Assembly: GCF_003111645.1 (NCBI RefSeq) | Contig: NZ_CP022187.1 | Coordinates: forward strand, 1,550,001-1,614,000 | Direction of reading: 5' to 3' | Origin: Parazoarcus communis | GTDB taxonomy: Bacteria; Pseudomonadota; Gammaproteobacteria; Burkholderiales; Rhodocyclaceae | Length of the DNA stretch: 64,000 bases | Shown: positions 1 to 8,595 of the stretch, in pieces | Layout of the letters: each line of letters begins with the position of its first letter | How positions within the stretch are numbered: position 1 is the first letter of the stretch | Notes under the pieces: model-generated | Seen by the model: the letters and a program-made list of their open reading frames with translations, nothing else | What the model was told of the DNA's origin: nothing | Databases searched by the model: none | Program-made: the position numbers and the translations under genes

Positions 1-108
1 GGGGAAGGCGCAGGCTACGCCGGCGGCATCCTGTCTGCCGGTGTCGACGGCATCCGGGTTGCCGAGGCGCTCGCCAAAGACATCATCGACGGCCAGCAGG
101 CGGACTGA
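1..108 (+). CDS. C-terminal end of FAD-dependent dehydrogenase (partial)
   Basis: Only the last 35 codons and the stop are present; the gene enters from the left edge. The peptide begins GEGAGYAGGILSAGVDG and ends in DGQQAD. The GEGAGYAGGI...SAGVDG signature is typical of the C-terminal FAD-binding part of the uncharacterised FAD-dependent dehydrogenases of the COG2509 type, where the glycine-rich turn contacts the flavin. The substrate of this family is not established. The gene converges on the permease that follows. Confidence 0.6.
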   Translation, partial: GEGAGYAGGILSAGVDGIRVAEALAKDIIDGQQAD

Positions 109-120
109 GCCCAGCCCGCG

Positions 121-135
121 CCGCGCTCAGCGCGG
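121..135. terminator. short GC hairpin between convergent genes
   Basis: CCGCGC and GCGCGG form a perfect 6-bp stem with a TCA loop, between the stop of the flavoprotein (108) and the stop of the permease (175). There is no T-run on either side, so an intrinsic terminator is only possible. Confidence 0.35.
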
Positions 136-174
136 TCACAGGCGAGCCAGACGCCGGCCTGACAGGCTTCGGGC

Positions 175-1575
175 TCAGTTCGTTGCCACCGCAGGCTTGG
201 CGACGACCTTTTCGTCATGTGCCGCTGCCGGCGGCTCATCCGGCAGGATCAGCGTGAGCAAGATGGCGGTAATGCCACTGATCGTGATCGGCGATCCGAT
301 CACTTTCTGCACTGCATCCGGCAAGCCGCTCAGCGCATTCGGCACCATGCTGACGCCAAGACCGAAACCGAAGGACAGGGCCATCACGTAGATCGCCTTG
401 CGGTCGATTGTCTGCGTCGACAGGATGCGGATGCCAGCCACTGCGATCGAACCGAACAGCACCAGCGTTGCACCGCCCAGCACCGGCTTGGGCAGCAGCA
501 CGAACACCGCGCCGAAGATCGGAAACAGGCCGAGCAACACCAGCAGGCCAGAGATGTACTTGCCCACATGGCGGCTTGCCACGCCGGTGAGCTGGATCAC
601 ACCGTTGTTCTGACTGAAGGTGGTGTTGGGGAACGTATTGAACACGGCTGCGAGGGCAGAGTTGAGGCCATCTCCGAGGATGCCGCCCTTGATCCGCTTC
701 ATGTAGACCGGCCCCTTCACCGGCTCACCGGAAATCACCGAGTTTGCGGTGAGATCGCCGGTGGTTTCGATCGCCGTGATCAGGTACAGAAACGCAATCG
801 GGATGAACAGCGCCCAGTCGAATGCGAGACCAAACCTGAACGGCTCCGGAATCGCGAAAAACGGCTGACTGCCAAGCCTGGAGAAGTCAACCATCCCGGC
901 GAACGCCGCGATCACAAAGCCCACCGCAAGGCCAATCAGGATTGCGCTGAGCCGGATCATGCTGTTGCGCGCAAAACTCAGCCAGATGATGATGGTGATC
1001 ACCGTCAGCGCCAGCGCCATGTTGGAGGCAGAACCGAAATCCTTCGCTCCGAAGCCGCCCGCCATGTCGGTCACGCCGACCTTGACCAGACTGAGTCCGA
1101 TGATGGTGATCACGATCCCCGTCACCGTCGGCGTGATGATCCTGCCGAGCTTGTAGATGAACCGGCTCAGAACGATCTCGATCAGACTGCCGGCGAGGCA
1201 GAGACCAAACAGCAGGGCCAGGATCTGCTCCGGCGTATCGCCCCGCCCCTTTGCCACCAGGCCGGCCGCGAGGATGGAGCCGAGAAACGCGAAACTCGTT
1301 CCCTGAAGACTGAGCAGACCGGAGCCGATAGGCCCGACACGCTGGGACTGAATCCAGGTGGAAACCCCGGAGACGAACAGCGACATGCTGATCAGGTAGG
1401 GGATGTACTGACCAAGACCGAGTGCGCCGCCAATAATGAGCGTTGGGGTGACGATGCCGACGATGCTTGCAAGAAGGTGCTGCAGCGCTGCAAGCAGACT
1501 GGCGGCGGTTCCGGGCCGATCCTCCAGCCCGTATAACAGTGCGGGCAGCCGAACAGCGGGGTTGTCTTGCGACAT
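175..1575 (-). CDS. NCS2 nucleobase:cation symporter (xanthine/urate type)
   Basis: This 466-aa polytopic inner-membrane permease belongs to the NCS2 (UraA/XanQ/UacT) family, which imports purines or pyrimidines with H+ or Na+. It shows the TM1 QH motif (ALQHLLAS), the GLLSLQGTSFAF segment, an AIETTGDLTA segment (the position of the substrate-binding Glu in XanQ) and an NTTFSQNNGVIQLTG motif. The QNNG and E-T-T-G-D pattern is closer to xanthine/urate carriers than to UraA, but substrate cannot be fixed by eye. The ATG at 1575 is preferred over the upstream in-frame start at 1629 because AGGAG lies about 9 bases before it. No purine catabolism gene is nearby, so it looks monocistronic. Confidence 0.88.
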   Translation of the reverse strand: MSQDNPAVRLPALLYGLEDRPGTAASLLAALQHLLASIVGIVTPTLIIGGALGLGQYIPYLISMSLFVSGVSTWIQSQRVGPIGSGLLSLQGTSFAFLGSILAAGLVAKGRGDTPEQILALLFGLCLAGSLIEIVLSRFIYKLGRIITPTVTGIVITIIGLSLVKVGVTDMAGGFGAKDFGSASNMALALTVITIIIWLSFARNSMIRLSAILIGLAVGFVIAAFAGMVDFSRLGSQPFFAIPEPFRFGLAFDWALFIPIAFLYLITAIETTGDLTANSVISGEPVKGPVYMKRIKGGILGDGLNSALAAVFNTFPNTTFSQNNGVIQLTGVASRHVGKYISGLLVLLGLFPIFGAVFVLLPKPVLGGATLVLFGSIAVAGIRILSTQTIDRKAIYVMALSFGFGLGVSMVPNALSGLPDAVQKVIGSPITISGITAILLTLILPDEPPAAAHDEKVVAKPAVATN

Positions 1576-1975
1576 GACGAGGACTCCTGTGCGTAATTGG
1601 TAATGGCTCGGTCGGGTGCGCACACTCACCAGGCTCTGTGGCTCGATGAAATCCGCTCACCCGACGCATCCAAAGCACTCAGCAAGCCCCGTGCCGTCAA
1701 ATCGCGCCCTCTTCAGCCCGCAAACCCCGGAAAACCGGATTTCTTCGCGCCGAAATGGGGCGCCGCAGACTCCGCACGCGCAAGTCACTGTTTAATAGCA
1801 CTTTTCAATCCACTGGCATTGGTGCAGACATTGCGCTGACGCACCTTGCAGGTGAATTCATTACGCATATCCCCGACGGCTATTCGCACTATAGGGATAT
1901 CGACATATGCACGAAGTCATCACGCCCCGGCAGATCCGGAACCCCGCCCCGCCGGATGGAGGGCGGAAAACACGA
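1576..1975. other. 400-bp intergenic region, no gene seen
   Basis: This region holds the promoter of the permease and the 3' end of the GH19 gene, both on the minus strand. No coding signal is convincing in either direction. At 1934-1939 and 1952-1957 there is a 6-bp inverted repeat (ATCCGG/CCGGAT) just downstream of the GH19 stop that could end its transcript. No recognisable regulator site was seen. Confidence 0.5.
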
Positions 1976-2785
1976 TCAGGCCAGGTCCGAAATCGACCGC
2001 TCGCCGCGATGAAAGGCATCCGTGAAGCGGTCGAGACCGTGACTCCCGCCATTGACCAGCCGGCGAGCGTGACGCAGATCGCCCTCGATCAGCGCGCGCT
2101 TGATCCGGGCCTCCTTGTCCTTCAGAAAGGACGCCAGCAAACGCCCGGCAATCAAGGGGTCGGAAGCAAGCTCGGGCTTGCGCACCAGTTCATCCCCCAT
2201 CCCGAGCAGCTCTCCATAGCGCGCATAGTTGAAGCGACCGGTGAGCTGGATGTAACCCCGTCCGCGAAAACGTTCGCCGTCAGGTGCGCCCTGGTTTCCG
2301 AGATCCCGGCGCGCGTCGTAGAGGTCGAAGGGATGACCACGCGGTGAGGTGTTGAAGCGTGAAAGCCCCTCCGGCACCGGCTTGAAACTCTCGGTCTCGG
2401 CACGAATCGTAGCCAGAGCCATCAACACCATCGGTTTGTCGGTCAGACCACTCTCGGCCAGTGCCGTACTCACAGGCGGCAGGTTCTCGCGGATATTGCG
2501 AATCGGCGTCGATGGAAACATCTCTGACACTGCCTGCACCGTCACTGCGGGCAGCACATCCGGCCACACGTCGGCACGTTTCGCCAGGTCGAGCGCCCCA
2601 AGCGTTCGCGGGCCGGCAATGCCATCTGCCAGCAGGCCCTCACTCAGCTGGAATGCCATGAGTGCCGCCTCGGTCCCGCCCCCGAACTCGCCGTCGAGCA
2701 GTCCAGGGTCGAAACCTCTCGACTTGAGTTCGCGCTGCAGGCGCTTCACCGCGGCGCCTTTCATTCCCCGCTTGAGCACTGCCAT
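1976..2785 (-). CDS. peptidoglycan-binding GH19-type lysozyme/endolysin-like protein
   Basis: This 269-aa protein combines an N-terminal PG_binding_1 domain (about residues 4-65, with the D-G-x-F-G-x-x-T-E-A-A repeat) and a glycoside hydrolase 19/chitinase-like domain (about 90-255). The catalytic part carries TIRAETESFKPVPEG, where E130 and E139 are candidate acids, and RGRGYIQLTGRFNY (174-187), the classic GH19 substrate-cleft motif. Such proteins cleave the glycan of peptidoglycan. No signal peptide is present, so export would need a holin, a secretion system or lysis; an endolysin origin or a secreted effector role are both possible. The ATG at 2785 follows an AGGGGAGA ribosome site. It is divergent from the membrane protein gene at 2961. 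Confidence 0.8.
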   Translation of the reverse strand: MAVLKRGMKGAAVKRLQRELKSRGFDPGLLDGEFGGGTEAALMAFQLSEGLLADGIAGPRTLGALDLAKRADVWPDVLPAVTVQAVSEMFPSTPIRNIRENLPPVSTALAESGLTDKPMVLMALATIRAETESFKPVPEGLSRFNTSPRGHPFDLYDARRDLGNQGAPDGERFRGRGYIQLTGRFNYARYGELLGMGDELVRKPELASDPLIAGRLLASFLKDKEARIKRALIEGDLRHARRLVNGGSHGLDRFTDAFHRGERSISDLA

Positions 2786-2851
2786 CGTTGTCTCCCCTGC
2801 ATGAATGACGATTTCACTATAGGTCAGCGCAATCGCTTCGGCTGCAAGTCT

Positions 2852-2877
2852 GCACATTGTGCGGGCACATCTATACT
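2852..2877 (+). promoter_or_regulatory. palindrome plus -10-like box upstream of membrane protein gene
   Basis: The perfect 11-bp palindrome GCACATTGTGC (2852-2862) lies 10 bp upstream of a TATACT -10-like hexamer (2872-2877) in the divergent intergenic region. A regulator bound there would cover the promoter of the gene at 2961. No clear -35 box is visible. Confidence 0.35.
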
Positions 2878-2960
2878 GGACTGAAACCACGCGCGGCCGT
2901 CCATCCGACGCATATGTAGCGACACTTCACGAGCACCCCGAGTGCAACCGGAGGCTTCAC

Positions 2961-4640
2961 ATGTATGCCAGTTCGCAGGCGACCTTGATCACCACGGGCA
3001 TGCTTCCGTTTCTGTTGCTCGTAAGCGCCGTGCTGACCGCACCGGTCTCGATCGGCCTGCTGGCGCTTTACCGGCGTGCGGTCTTGCGCTCGATGGCGAT
3101 CTCCAGTGCGGCCGCGCCTGCAGTCGGTGACGGCTCCCCGCTCGCGCCCCCAAGGGCCGTGCTCAGGCTGTGCATGGTCGATGCCGGCGCCCTGCCGGAA
3201 CCGCGAGCCCGCACCACCATCCAGCGTTCGCTCGTCATGGCATCGCTGGTCTACGGTGCAGCCGGATTCACTTACGCCCTGGTCCTCGGTGGCGCGTGGA
3301 TGATCCAGACCCGCGCAGACGGCTTCGTGGTGATCCGGTTTCTGTGGCTGCTGTCCTGCTATGCGTGGCCAGCGGCACTCGCAATCGGTCTGCTGGTCGC
3401 CGTGAACCTGAAACAGCGCCTGATCGTCGCCTGCGCCTATTTCGTCATGCTGTTCGCGGTTGCGATCTACGGCCTGCTGCGCAACGACGCGCTGAGCGTC
3501 GGCCAGGTCGCGAGCTTCTGGATGCTGACCAACGCCCCCGCCACCATCCTGTTGCTCGCATTTCTGCATCGCCGCGTACGCGCGGTCGGTCCGCTGGTGC
3601 TGGCCTTCATGGTGGTCGTCGTTACCGGATCGCAGGTTGCACTGACCGTGGTCGGCAGCAGCGAAGCCGGCATGCGCGCAGCGGTACTGACCGGCGCCGC
3701 GGTCGGGCTCGGCGGAGAGGCCACGTTCTTTGCCACGATGTTGCTTGGCGCACTGCTGGCGGCGGTGGCGGGCTGGTTCTGCCTGAAGTGGCTGGGGCAT
3801 CGCCATCTCGCCCGGCGCAGCAGCGATCAGGCACTCACGCTCGATGCCATGTGGCTGCTGTTCGGGATGGTGCAGTCGATCACCCTCGCCTTCGAAGGCT
3901 GGGCCTGGATCCTGACCGGTCCGGTCGCCTTTGCTGGCTACAAGGCCGTCAGTACGGCAGGCTTTCGCGCCGCAGGCCTGCATCGTGCGCCACTGCACCC
4001 GCCCTCGCTGCTGCTGTTGCGTGTGTTTGCGCTCGGTGCGCGCAGTGGTCAGCTGTTCGACGCACTTTCCAGGCGCTGGCTGCGCACCGGCGACATCAGC
4101 ATGATCGCGGGCCCGGATCTGGCAACGAGCACCGTCGAACCACATGAGTTTCTTGATTTCGTGGGCGGCCGCTTGTCACGCCGGTTCGTGCGCGATGCCG
4201 ACGATCTTGAGCAACGGCTGCAAGCCGCGGCCCGCGGCCCCGATCCGGACGGCCGCTACCGGATCAACGAGTTCTTCTGCCATGCAAACACGTGGCAACT
4301 GGCAATGCGCCGCCTGGCCGCATCGTCCGATGCAGTGCTGATGGACCTGAGGAGTTTCTCCGCCGCGAACCAAGGCTGCCAGTACGAGTTGCAGCAGATC
4401 ATCGACATCGTGCCCCTGGACCGGGTGCTATTCCTCGTCGACGCCAGCACTGACAAGGCATTTCTTGAGCGCAGCCTGCTGGATCTGTGGAGCCGCGCCG
4501 CCAGCGACTCGCCAAACCGCGAACACCCCACGCCTCGGGCAAACATCGTCGACATCGGCAAGCGCGTCGAGACCATCATCCCACCCCTGCTCGGACTGCT
4601 AGACACTCCTCAGCTGCAGCCCGCCGCTGGAGCGGGCTAG
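2961..4640 (+). CDS. polytopic membrane protein with C-terminal cytosolic alpha/beta domain
   Basis: Not a named family that I recognise. The 559-aa product has about eight or nine hydrophobic segments between residues 10 and 335. A soluble region of about 200 residues follows (about 350-545). The soluble part alternates predicted strands and helices: LLLRVFAL (351-358), ISMIAGPDLA (379-388), DAVLMDLRSF (457-466) and RVLFLVDAS (488-496). The helix after the third strand starts with a conserved-looking N-Q-G-C-x-x-E-L. That arrangement resembles TIR/SEFIR-like or nucleotide-processing Rossmannoid domains, but no catalytic residue can be assigned with certainty. The ATG at 2961 follows CGGAGG. 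It is divergent from the GH19 hydrolase and converges on the TonB receptor gene. Confidence 0.75.
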   Translation: MYASSQATLITTGMLPFLLLVSAVLTAPVSIGLLALYRRAVLRSMAISSAAAPAVGDGSPLAPPRAVLRLCMVDAGALPEPRARTTIQRSLVMASLVYGAAGFTYALVLGGAWMIQTRADGFVVIRFLWLLSCYAWPAALAIGLLVAVNLKQRLIVACAYFVMLFAVAIYGLLRNDALSVGQVASFWMLTNAPATILLLAFLHRRVRAVGPLVLAFMVVVVTGSQVALTVVGSSEAGMRAAVLTGAAVGLGGEATFFATMLLGALLAAVAGWFCLKWLGHRHLARRSSDQALTLDAMWLLFGMVQSITLAFEGWAWILTGPVAFAGYKAVSTAGFRAAGLHRAPLHPPSLLLLRVFALGARSGQLFDALSRRWLRTGDISMIAGPDLATSTVEPHEFLDFVGGRLSRRFVRDADDLEQRLQAAARGPDPDGRYRINEFFCHANTWQLAMRRLAASSDAVLMDLRSFSAANQGCQYELQQIIDIVPLDRVLFLVDASTDKAFLERSLLDLWSRAASDSPNREHPTPRANIVDIGKRVETIIPPLLGLLDTPQLQPAAGAG

Positions 4641-4650
4641 TGCAGAGGGC

Positions 4651-6792
4651 TCAGAGATCGACGCGCAGCGTTACCCAGTGACGCAACTCGACGACACGGT
4701 CGGAGGGCTCGCCGCTGGCCTTGAATTCGCCGTGGGCGCCGTTGATCGACTGCGCGGTGTACGCGATTTCGCCACGCTGACCGCCGATATTGAAGGGATA
4801 GCCCAGGCGTGCGTCGAAGCGACGATAGAAGTCGACCGAGCTGTTTCGCGTCCACTTCATCTCGCCCACCCAATAACCGGCCAGCGAGAAGTCCAGTCCG
4901 CCTGGCAGCTTCTGCATCAGCAGAAAGGACGTCGAGCTGCTGGGACTGGACCGACGCGTCAGCAGATCAATTTTCTCCTGATTACTGGTTCTGACCAAAG
5001 TCGTCACCCCTGACCCCGGCATGACCGAACCCAGATATGTCGAAGAGATCTCGGTCCATGCCTGGCCGAGCATCAGCCGCGTCGAATCAAAAGGCTGCCA
5101 GCGCCACTGGAATTCAACGCCCTCGATCTTCACCCGCTGGATGGCAGTCGTATAATCAGCGCGAGTCGGATCGCATGTCCCGGGATAGTCCTGAACATCG
5201 CACACGGATGAAGGCAACAGCCGGTTCACCGTCAGCATCCGGTTCGGGATCCGCTCTCTGAACACCCGGATGTCCAGACTGCTGCGCAAGGATTTCCAGT
5301 CGCCAAGATAGCCAATCTCGATCGTGTTGATCTCCTCCTGCTCCATGTCCGGATCGCCAAGAAACTCCTGCTTGTAGACCTGGCCTGCCGGAATGGGCGT
5401 GCCACTCGCCGTCGAGTAAGGCGTCAGCACGCGGTTGCCGACGTAATCAACCGTACTGCCCGTCCGATAGGCACGGGACGCCCCCAGGCGCACCGTGTTC
5501 TCAGGGTTGAGGTGAAAGTTGAGGCTCAACCGCGGCGAGAAGTTACGACCGCCAAGCGAGTCGTACTCGCTCGCCGCCCCAAGGTTCCCGGTAAACCACT
5601 CCGCAGGCTTCCATTCAAGGTTGCCGAACAGTCGGGCGACACGCCGATAGACCGTGTCCCGTCCATACAGGAAATCGTCCGACTTCAGGCTGTCCAGCCG
5701 GTAACCCGCGCCCCACACCAGACGGGTGGCGTCGAACGGGGAAAACGTGTGTTGCGCCTCGAGTTCGTGCCGGGTACCGACATCGCCGTAGGCGTCGACC
5801 TTGTAGAGCAGATCGTCGTCCCCATTCCAGGTCAGATCATCAGTGCGTTCGATATGGGCCTCCGAACCGTGGTCTTCCGCATATGAATAGCGCAGCTGAA
5901 AATCCGAGCCCTCACCCAGGGCACGACGCCACAGAGCCTGAATGTAGGTGTTGGACTGATCGAAGTCCCGGAGCGGATTACCGGGGTCATCGCCGCCGGT
6001 GAGCACATCAACCCCATTGACTTCCTCTTTATTCAGACGCCCCTGAATCGTGGTGGCCTCGATATGGCCAAAGCTCAACTGCAGCTGATCGCTGTTGCTG
6101 AGCCAGAATCCGGCGTTCAGGTTGACGAGACGCGAATTGAACGAGTCCTGCCAGTCAAACTGGTCGGTGAAACCAGTATCGTTCTTCTCCTGGTAGGTGA
6201 AGCGGAAATCGCCACTCTCGCCCAGACGTCCGCCGGCTCGCAGCGTGGTATCGCTCACACCCTGGTTGCCCTGATTGGTGCTGACCGACACACCGCGCAC
6301 CAGGGCCGGATCGACGGTAATGATGTTGATCACACCAAGGAATGCATTCGAACCATAGGAGACCGCGTTGGTGCCGCGCACGACCTCGATGCGCTCCACG
6401 TCCTCAAGCGCTACAGGCAGCGTCGCCCAGTTCACCCCGTTCTGGAACAAGGGCGAATACTGGGAACGCCCGTCGATCAGGACCTGCACCCGGGGGGAGA
6501 AGTCCTCATTGGTCAGACCATGGTAGGTGACCCGTGCCGCATCGGTATTGTTCGGATAGGTCAGAAAGCCCGGAACGATGCGAAAGACATCATTGAGGTC
6601 GCGCGCGCCGATCGCCTTGATCATCTCGCGATCGATCACGGTGACCGAGGCAGATGCGTCGGCAAGGCGCTGTGGCAGACGGCTGACCGAGGCAACGATG
6701 GGCAACTCGGCAAAAAACAGGTTTTCTTCAGCAAACGCGAAGGCGTCGATGCTCGAGGCACAGAGCAGGACCGGCAGCAAACTTGCAAGCAT
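4651..6792 (-). CDS. TonB-dependent outer-membrane receptor
   Basis: This 713-aa precursor has a signal peptide (MLASLLPVLLCASSIDAFA). The plug domain follows, with SVTVIDREMIKAIGARDLNDVFRIVPGF, VQVLIDGRSQYSP and IEVVRGTNAVSYGSNAFLGVINIIT. A long beta-barrel completes the protein and ends in an aromatic-poor VTLRVDL. Such receptors import siderophores, cobalamin or other scarce ligands using TonB energy; the ligand is not apparent and no transporter genes adjoin. An in-frame reading could begin at 6888 or 6933, but those add a long hydrophilic leader before the signal peptide. The ATG at 6792 has an AAGG stretch close upstream and a palindrome 25 bp further up, so it is preferred. Confidence 0.85.
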   Translation of the reverse strand: MLASLLPVLLCASSIDAFAFAEENLFFAELPIVASVSRLPQRLADASASVTVIDREMIKAIGARDLNDVFRIVPGFLTYPNNTDAARVTYHGLTNEDFSPRVQVLIDGRSQYSPLFQNGVNWATLPVALEDVERIEVVRGTNAVSYGSNAFLGVINIITVDPALVRGVSVSTNQGNQGVSDTTLRAGGRLGESGDFRFTYQEKNDTGFTDQFDWQDSFNSRLVNLNAGFWLSNSDQLQLSFGHIEATTIQGRLNKEEVNGVDVLTGGDDPGNPLRDFDQSNTYIQALWRRALGEGSDFQLRYSYAEDHGSEAHIERTDDLTWNGDDDLLYKVDAYGDVGTRHELEAQHTFSPFDATRLVWGAGYRLDSLKSDDFLYGRDTVYRRVARLFGNLEWKPAEWFTGNLGAASEYDSLGGRNFSPRLSLNFHLNPENTVRLGASRAYRTGSTVDYVGNRVLTPYSTASGTPIPAGQVYKQEFLGDPDMEQEEINTIEIGYLGDWKSLRSSLDIRVFRERIPNRMLTVNRLLPSSVCDVQDYPGTCDPTRADYTTAIQRVKIEGVEFQWRWQPFDSTRLMLGQAWTEISSTYLGSVMPGSGVTTLVRTSNQEKIDLLTRRSSPSSSTSFLLMQKLPGGLDFSLAGYWVGEMKWTRNSSVDFYRRFDARLGYPFNIGGQRGEIAYTAQSINGAHGEFKASGEPSDRVVELRHWVTLRVDL

Positions 6793-7227
6793 CCGCCTTC
6801 GAACAGGCGCGCCTATAACTAATTTATTAGTTCTGGCGTTTCCCGAACGCAAGCCAGAAGTTCCGAAGTGTTTTGCACCACAGTTCATGAATACATTGTC
6901 CGCATGTTTTTCCGAGCGTATCGGGACCGACACATTCGCTTCTTGGACGAAGTATCCATTGCGTTTCCGGGAGCGTCAATCGCATACCAACGCCCCGGAA
7001 TGAGCGAAAAGCATGCATTCGGGCAGAAATTCCGTACTTCACCGTACGGCAATCCGGCAGGAGCCGCACCAAGCCTGAATGGCGCTTTAACCGCAGCCTC
7101 CTTCGGGGCCGTTTCACAGAACTGGATACTGGCGTTGCACGCTGTCGCAAAAATACGACGCGATTCCTGGCACCAATATACAAAAGGTATTAATTTTCAG
7201 CTTGACGAATACACCAGATCGGTGATT
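6793..7227. other. 435-bp intergenic region, no gene seen
   Basis: This holds the promoter side of the TonB receptor (minus) and the end of the response regulator gene. It contains the AT-rich palindrome listed separately and an AT-rich stretch at about 7148-7205 that may contain promoter elements. If the receptor started at 6888 or 6933, part of this interval would be coding. Confidence 0.5.
6817..6832. promoter_or_regulatory. perfect palindrome upstream of TonB receptor (operator candidate)
   Basis: AACTAATTTATTAGTT is a perfect inverted repeat with 7-bp arms and a 2-bp centre. It lies 25 bp before the chosen ATG in an otherwise GC-rich neighbourhood. Its position over the likely promoter/leader suggests an operator. 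It does not match a textbook Fur box, so the regulator is unknown. Confidence 0.5.
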
Positions 7228-8595
7228 TCAACGCCCATCCGGAAGCCCTGTCTGGGCCATCGTTCCACGAAACCTGGCCGCATCCACGCCAAGCTTTGCG
7301 AGCTTGTCATAGAGTGTCTTGCGCGGCACACCAAGTGCCTCGGCAGCACTTGCAACATCCCCGAGCGTTCTTTCAAGCGCGCTTTCGATCAGGCGCAGTT
7401 CGAATGCCGCGACCCGCTGCGGCAAGGTTTCGCCTGACGGCGCGCCTCCCGACCCGGGCCGCCACACACCAAGCACGTAGCGTTCAGCCGCGTGCTGCAG
7501 CTCCCGCACATTGCCCGGCCAGTCGCAGCTCATCAGCCAGTCGACCACTGCCGGCAGGACCGGCGGCTGCGGACGACGGTAACGCTCGGCCGCCTGAAGA
7601 CAGAACGCGTTGAACAGCAGGGGAATGTCTTCGCGCCGCTCGCGCAGGGGCGGCAGGTTGAGCGGAACGACATTCAGACGATAGTAGAGATCGGCCCGAA
7701 AGCGGCCGGCCTTGCTTTCCTCGGCCAGATCGACCTTGGTGGCGGCGACGATGCGGCAATCAACGGGAACAAGGCGGTTGGAGCCAAGGCGCTCGACGAC
7801 CCTCTCCTGCAACACACGCAGGAGCTTTGCCTGCAGCGCCAGCGGCATGCCCTCGATTTCATCGAGAAACAGGGTGCCGCCATTGGCGTGTTCGATCTTT
7901 CCCGCGCGGCTGCGTGTGGCGCCGGTAAAGGCCCCCGGCTCCACCCCGAACATTTCGCTCTCGAACACGGTTTCGGGCAGAGCCGCACAATTGATCGCAA
8001 CGAAATTGCCCTGCCGTCGGCGACCGGACTCGTGCAGGCCGCGGGCAACACGCTCCTTGCCCGTACCGGTTTCACCATGCACCAGCACATCCACATCGGT
8101 GTCGGCCAGTTCGGCGACCAACTCGCGCACCCGGCTCATCGCCAGGCCATTTCCAAGCAGGCCGTCAGTACCCGTCGTCTGCGCAAGCTGCCTGCGCAAT
8201 GCGCGATTCTCCAGCACCAGGCGACGCTTCTCCATCGCACGGCGGACGACATCCAGCAGTTGCTCGGGCGCAAAGGGTTTCTCGATGAAGTCATAGGCGC
8301 CGGCTCGCATGGCCTCAACCGCCATCGACACGTCACCATGACCGGTCACAAGGATTACCGGCAGGTCAGGGTCGATGGCCACAACCCGCTGCAGCAGCGC
8401 CATGCCATCCATGCCCGGCAGGCGCACATCGGTCACCAGCACTGCGGGCGTCGCAGTCCCCACGCGCGCGACGACCGACTCTGCGCGGGCGTGGCCCTCC
8501 ACGTCGATGTCGGCCAATGCAAAGGTCTGGCATCCGGCCGCCCGCACCGCATCGTCGTCCTCGACGTACAGCACCTTCAACTCCCCGCTACTCAT
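7228..8595 (-). CDS. DctD-like sigma-54-dependent response regulator
   Basis: This 455-aa NtrC-family activator starts with a receiver domain (phospho-acceptor D56 in LVTDVRLPG, acidic D13/D14, lysine in FIEKPF). A sigma-54 AAA+ domain follows, with Walker A GETGTGKE, the sigma-54 contact motif GAFTGA, the Walker B region GGTLFLDEIEG and WPGNVREL. The C-terminal Fis-type HTH is VASAAEALGVPRKTLYDKL. Phosphorylation should allow it to remodel RNA polymerase-sigma54 at -24/-12 promoters. Its start overlaps the kinase stop by 4 bp. Its obvious target is the promoter of its own operon at 13965-13979. Confidence 0.93.
   Translation of the reverse strand: MSSGELKVLYVEDDDAVRAAGCQTFALADIDVEGHARAESVVARVGTATPAVLVTDVRLPGMDGMALLQRVVAIDPDLPVILVTGHGDVSMAVEAMRAGAYDFIEKPFAPEQLLDVVRRAMEKRRLVLENRALRRQLAQTTGTDGLLGNGLAMSRVRELVAELADTDVDVLVHGETGTGKERVARGLHESGRRRQGNFVAINCAALPETVFESEMFGVEPGAFTGATRSRAGKIEHANGGTLFLDEIEGMPLALQAKLLRVLQERVVERLGSNRLVPVDCRIVAATKVDLAEESKAGRFRADLYYRLNVVPLNLPPLRERREDIPLLFNAFCLQAAERYRRPQPPVLPAVVDWLMSCDWPGNVRELQHAAERYVLGVWRPGSGGAPSGETLPQRVAAFELRLIESALERTLGDVASAAEALGVPRKTLYDKLAKLGVDAARFRGTMAQTGLPDGR

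Noticed and set aside
217-1536. Long plus-strand open frame opposite the NCS2 permease
   Set aside because: Its composition (His, Arg, Gln, Asp-rich without hydrophobic core) is typical of an antisense shadow; the opposite strand encodes a clear permease.
1934-1957. Strong terminator downstream of the GH19 gene
   Set aside because: The 6-bp inverted repeat has a 12-nt loop and no T-run; it is noted only as a possibility in the intergenic description.
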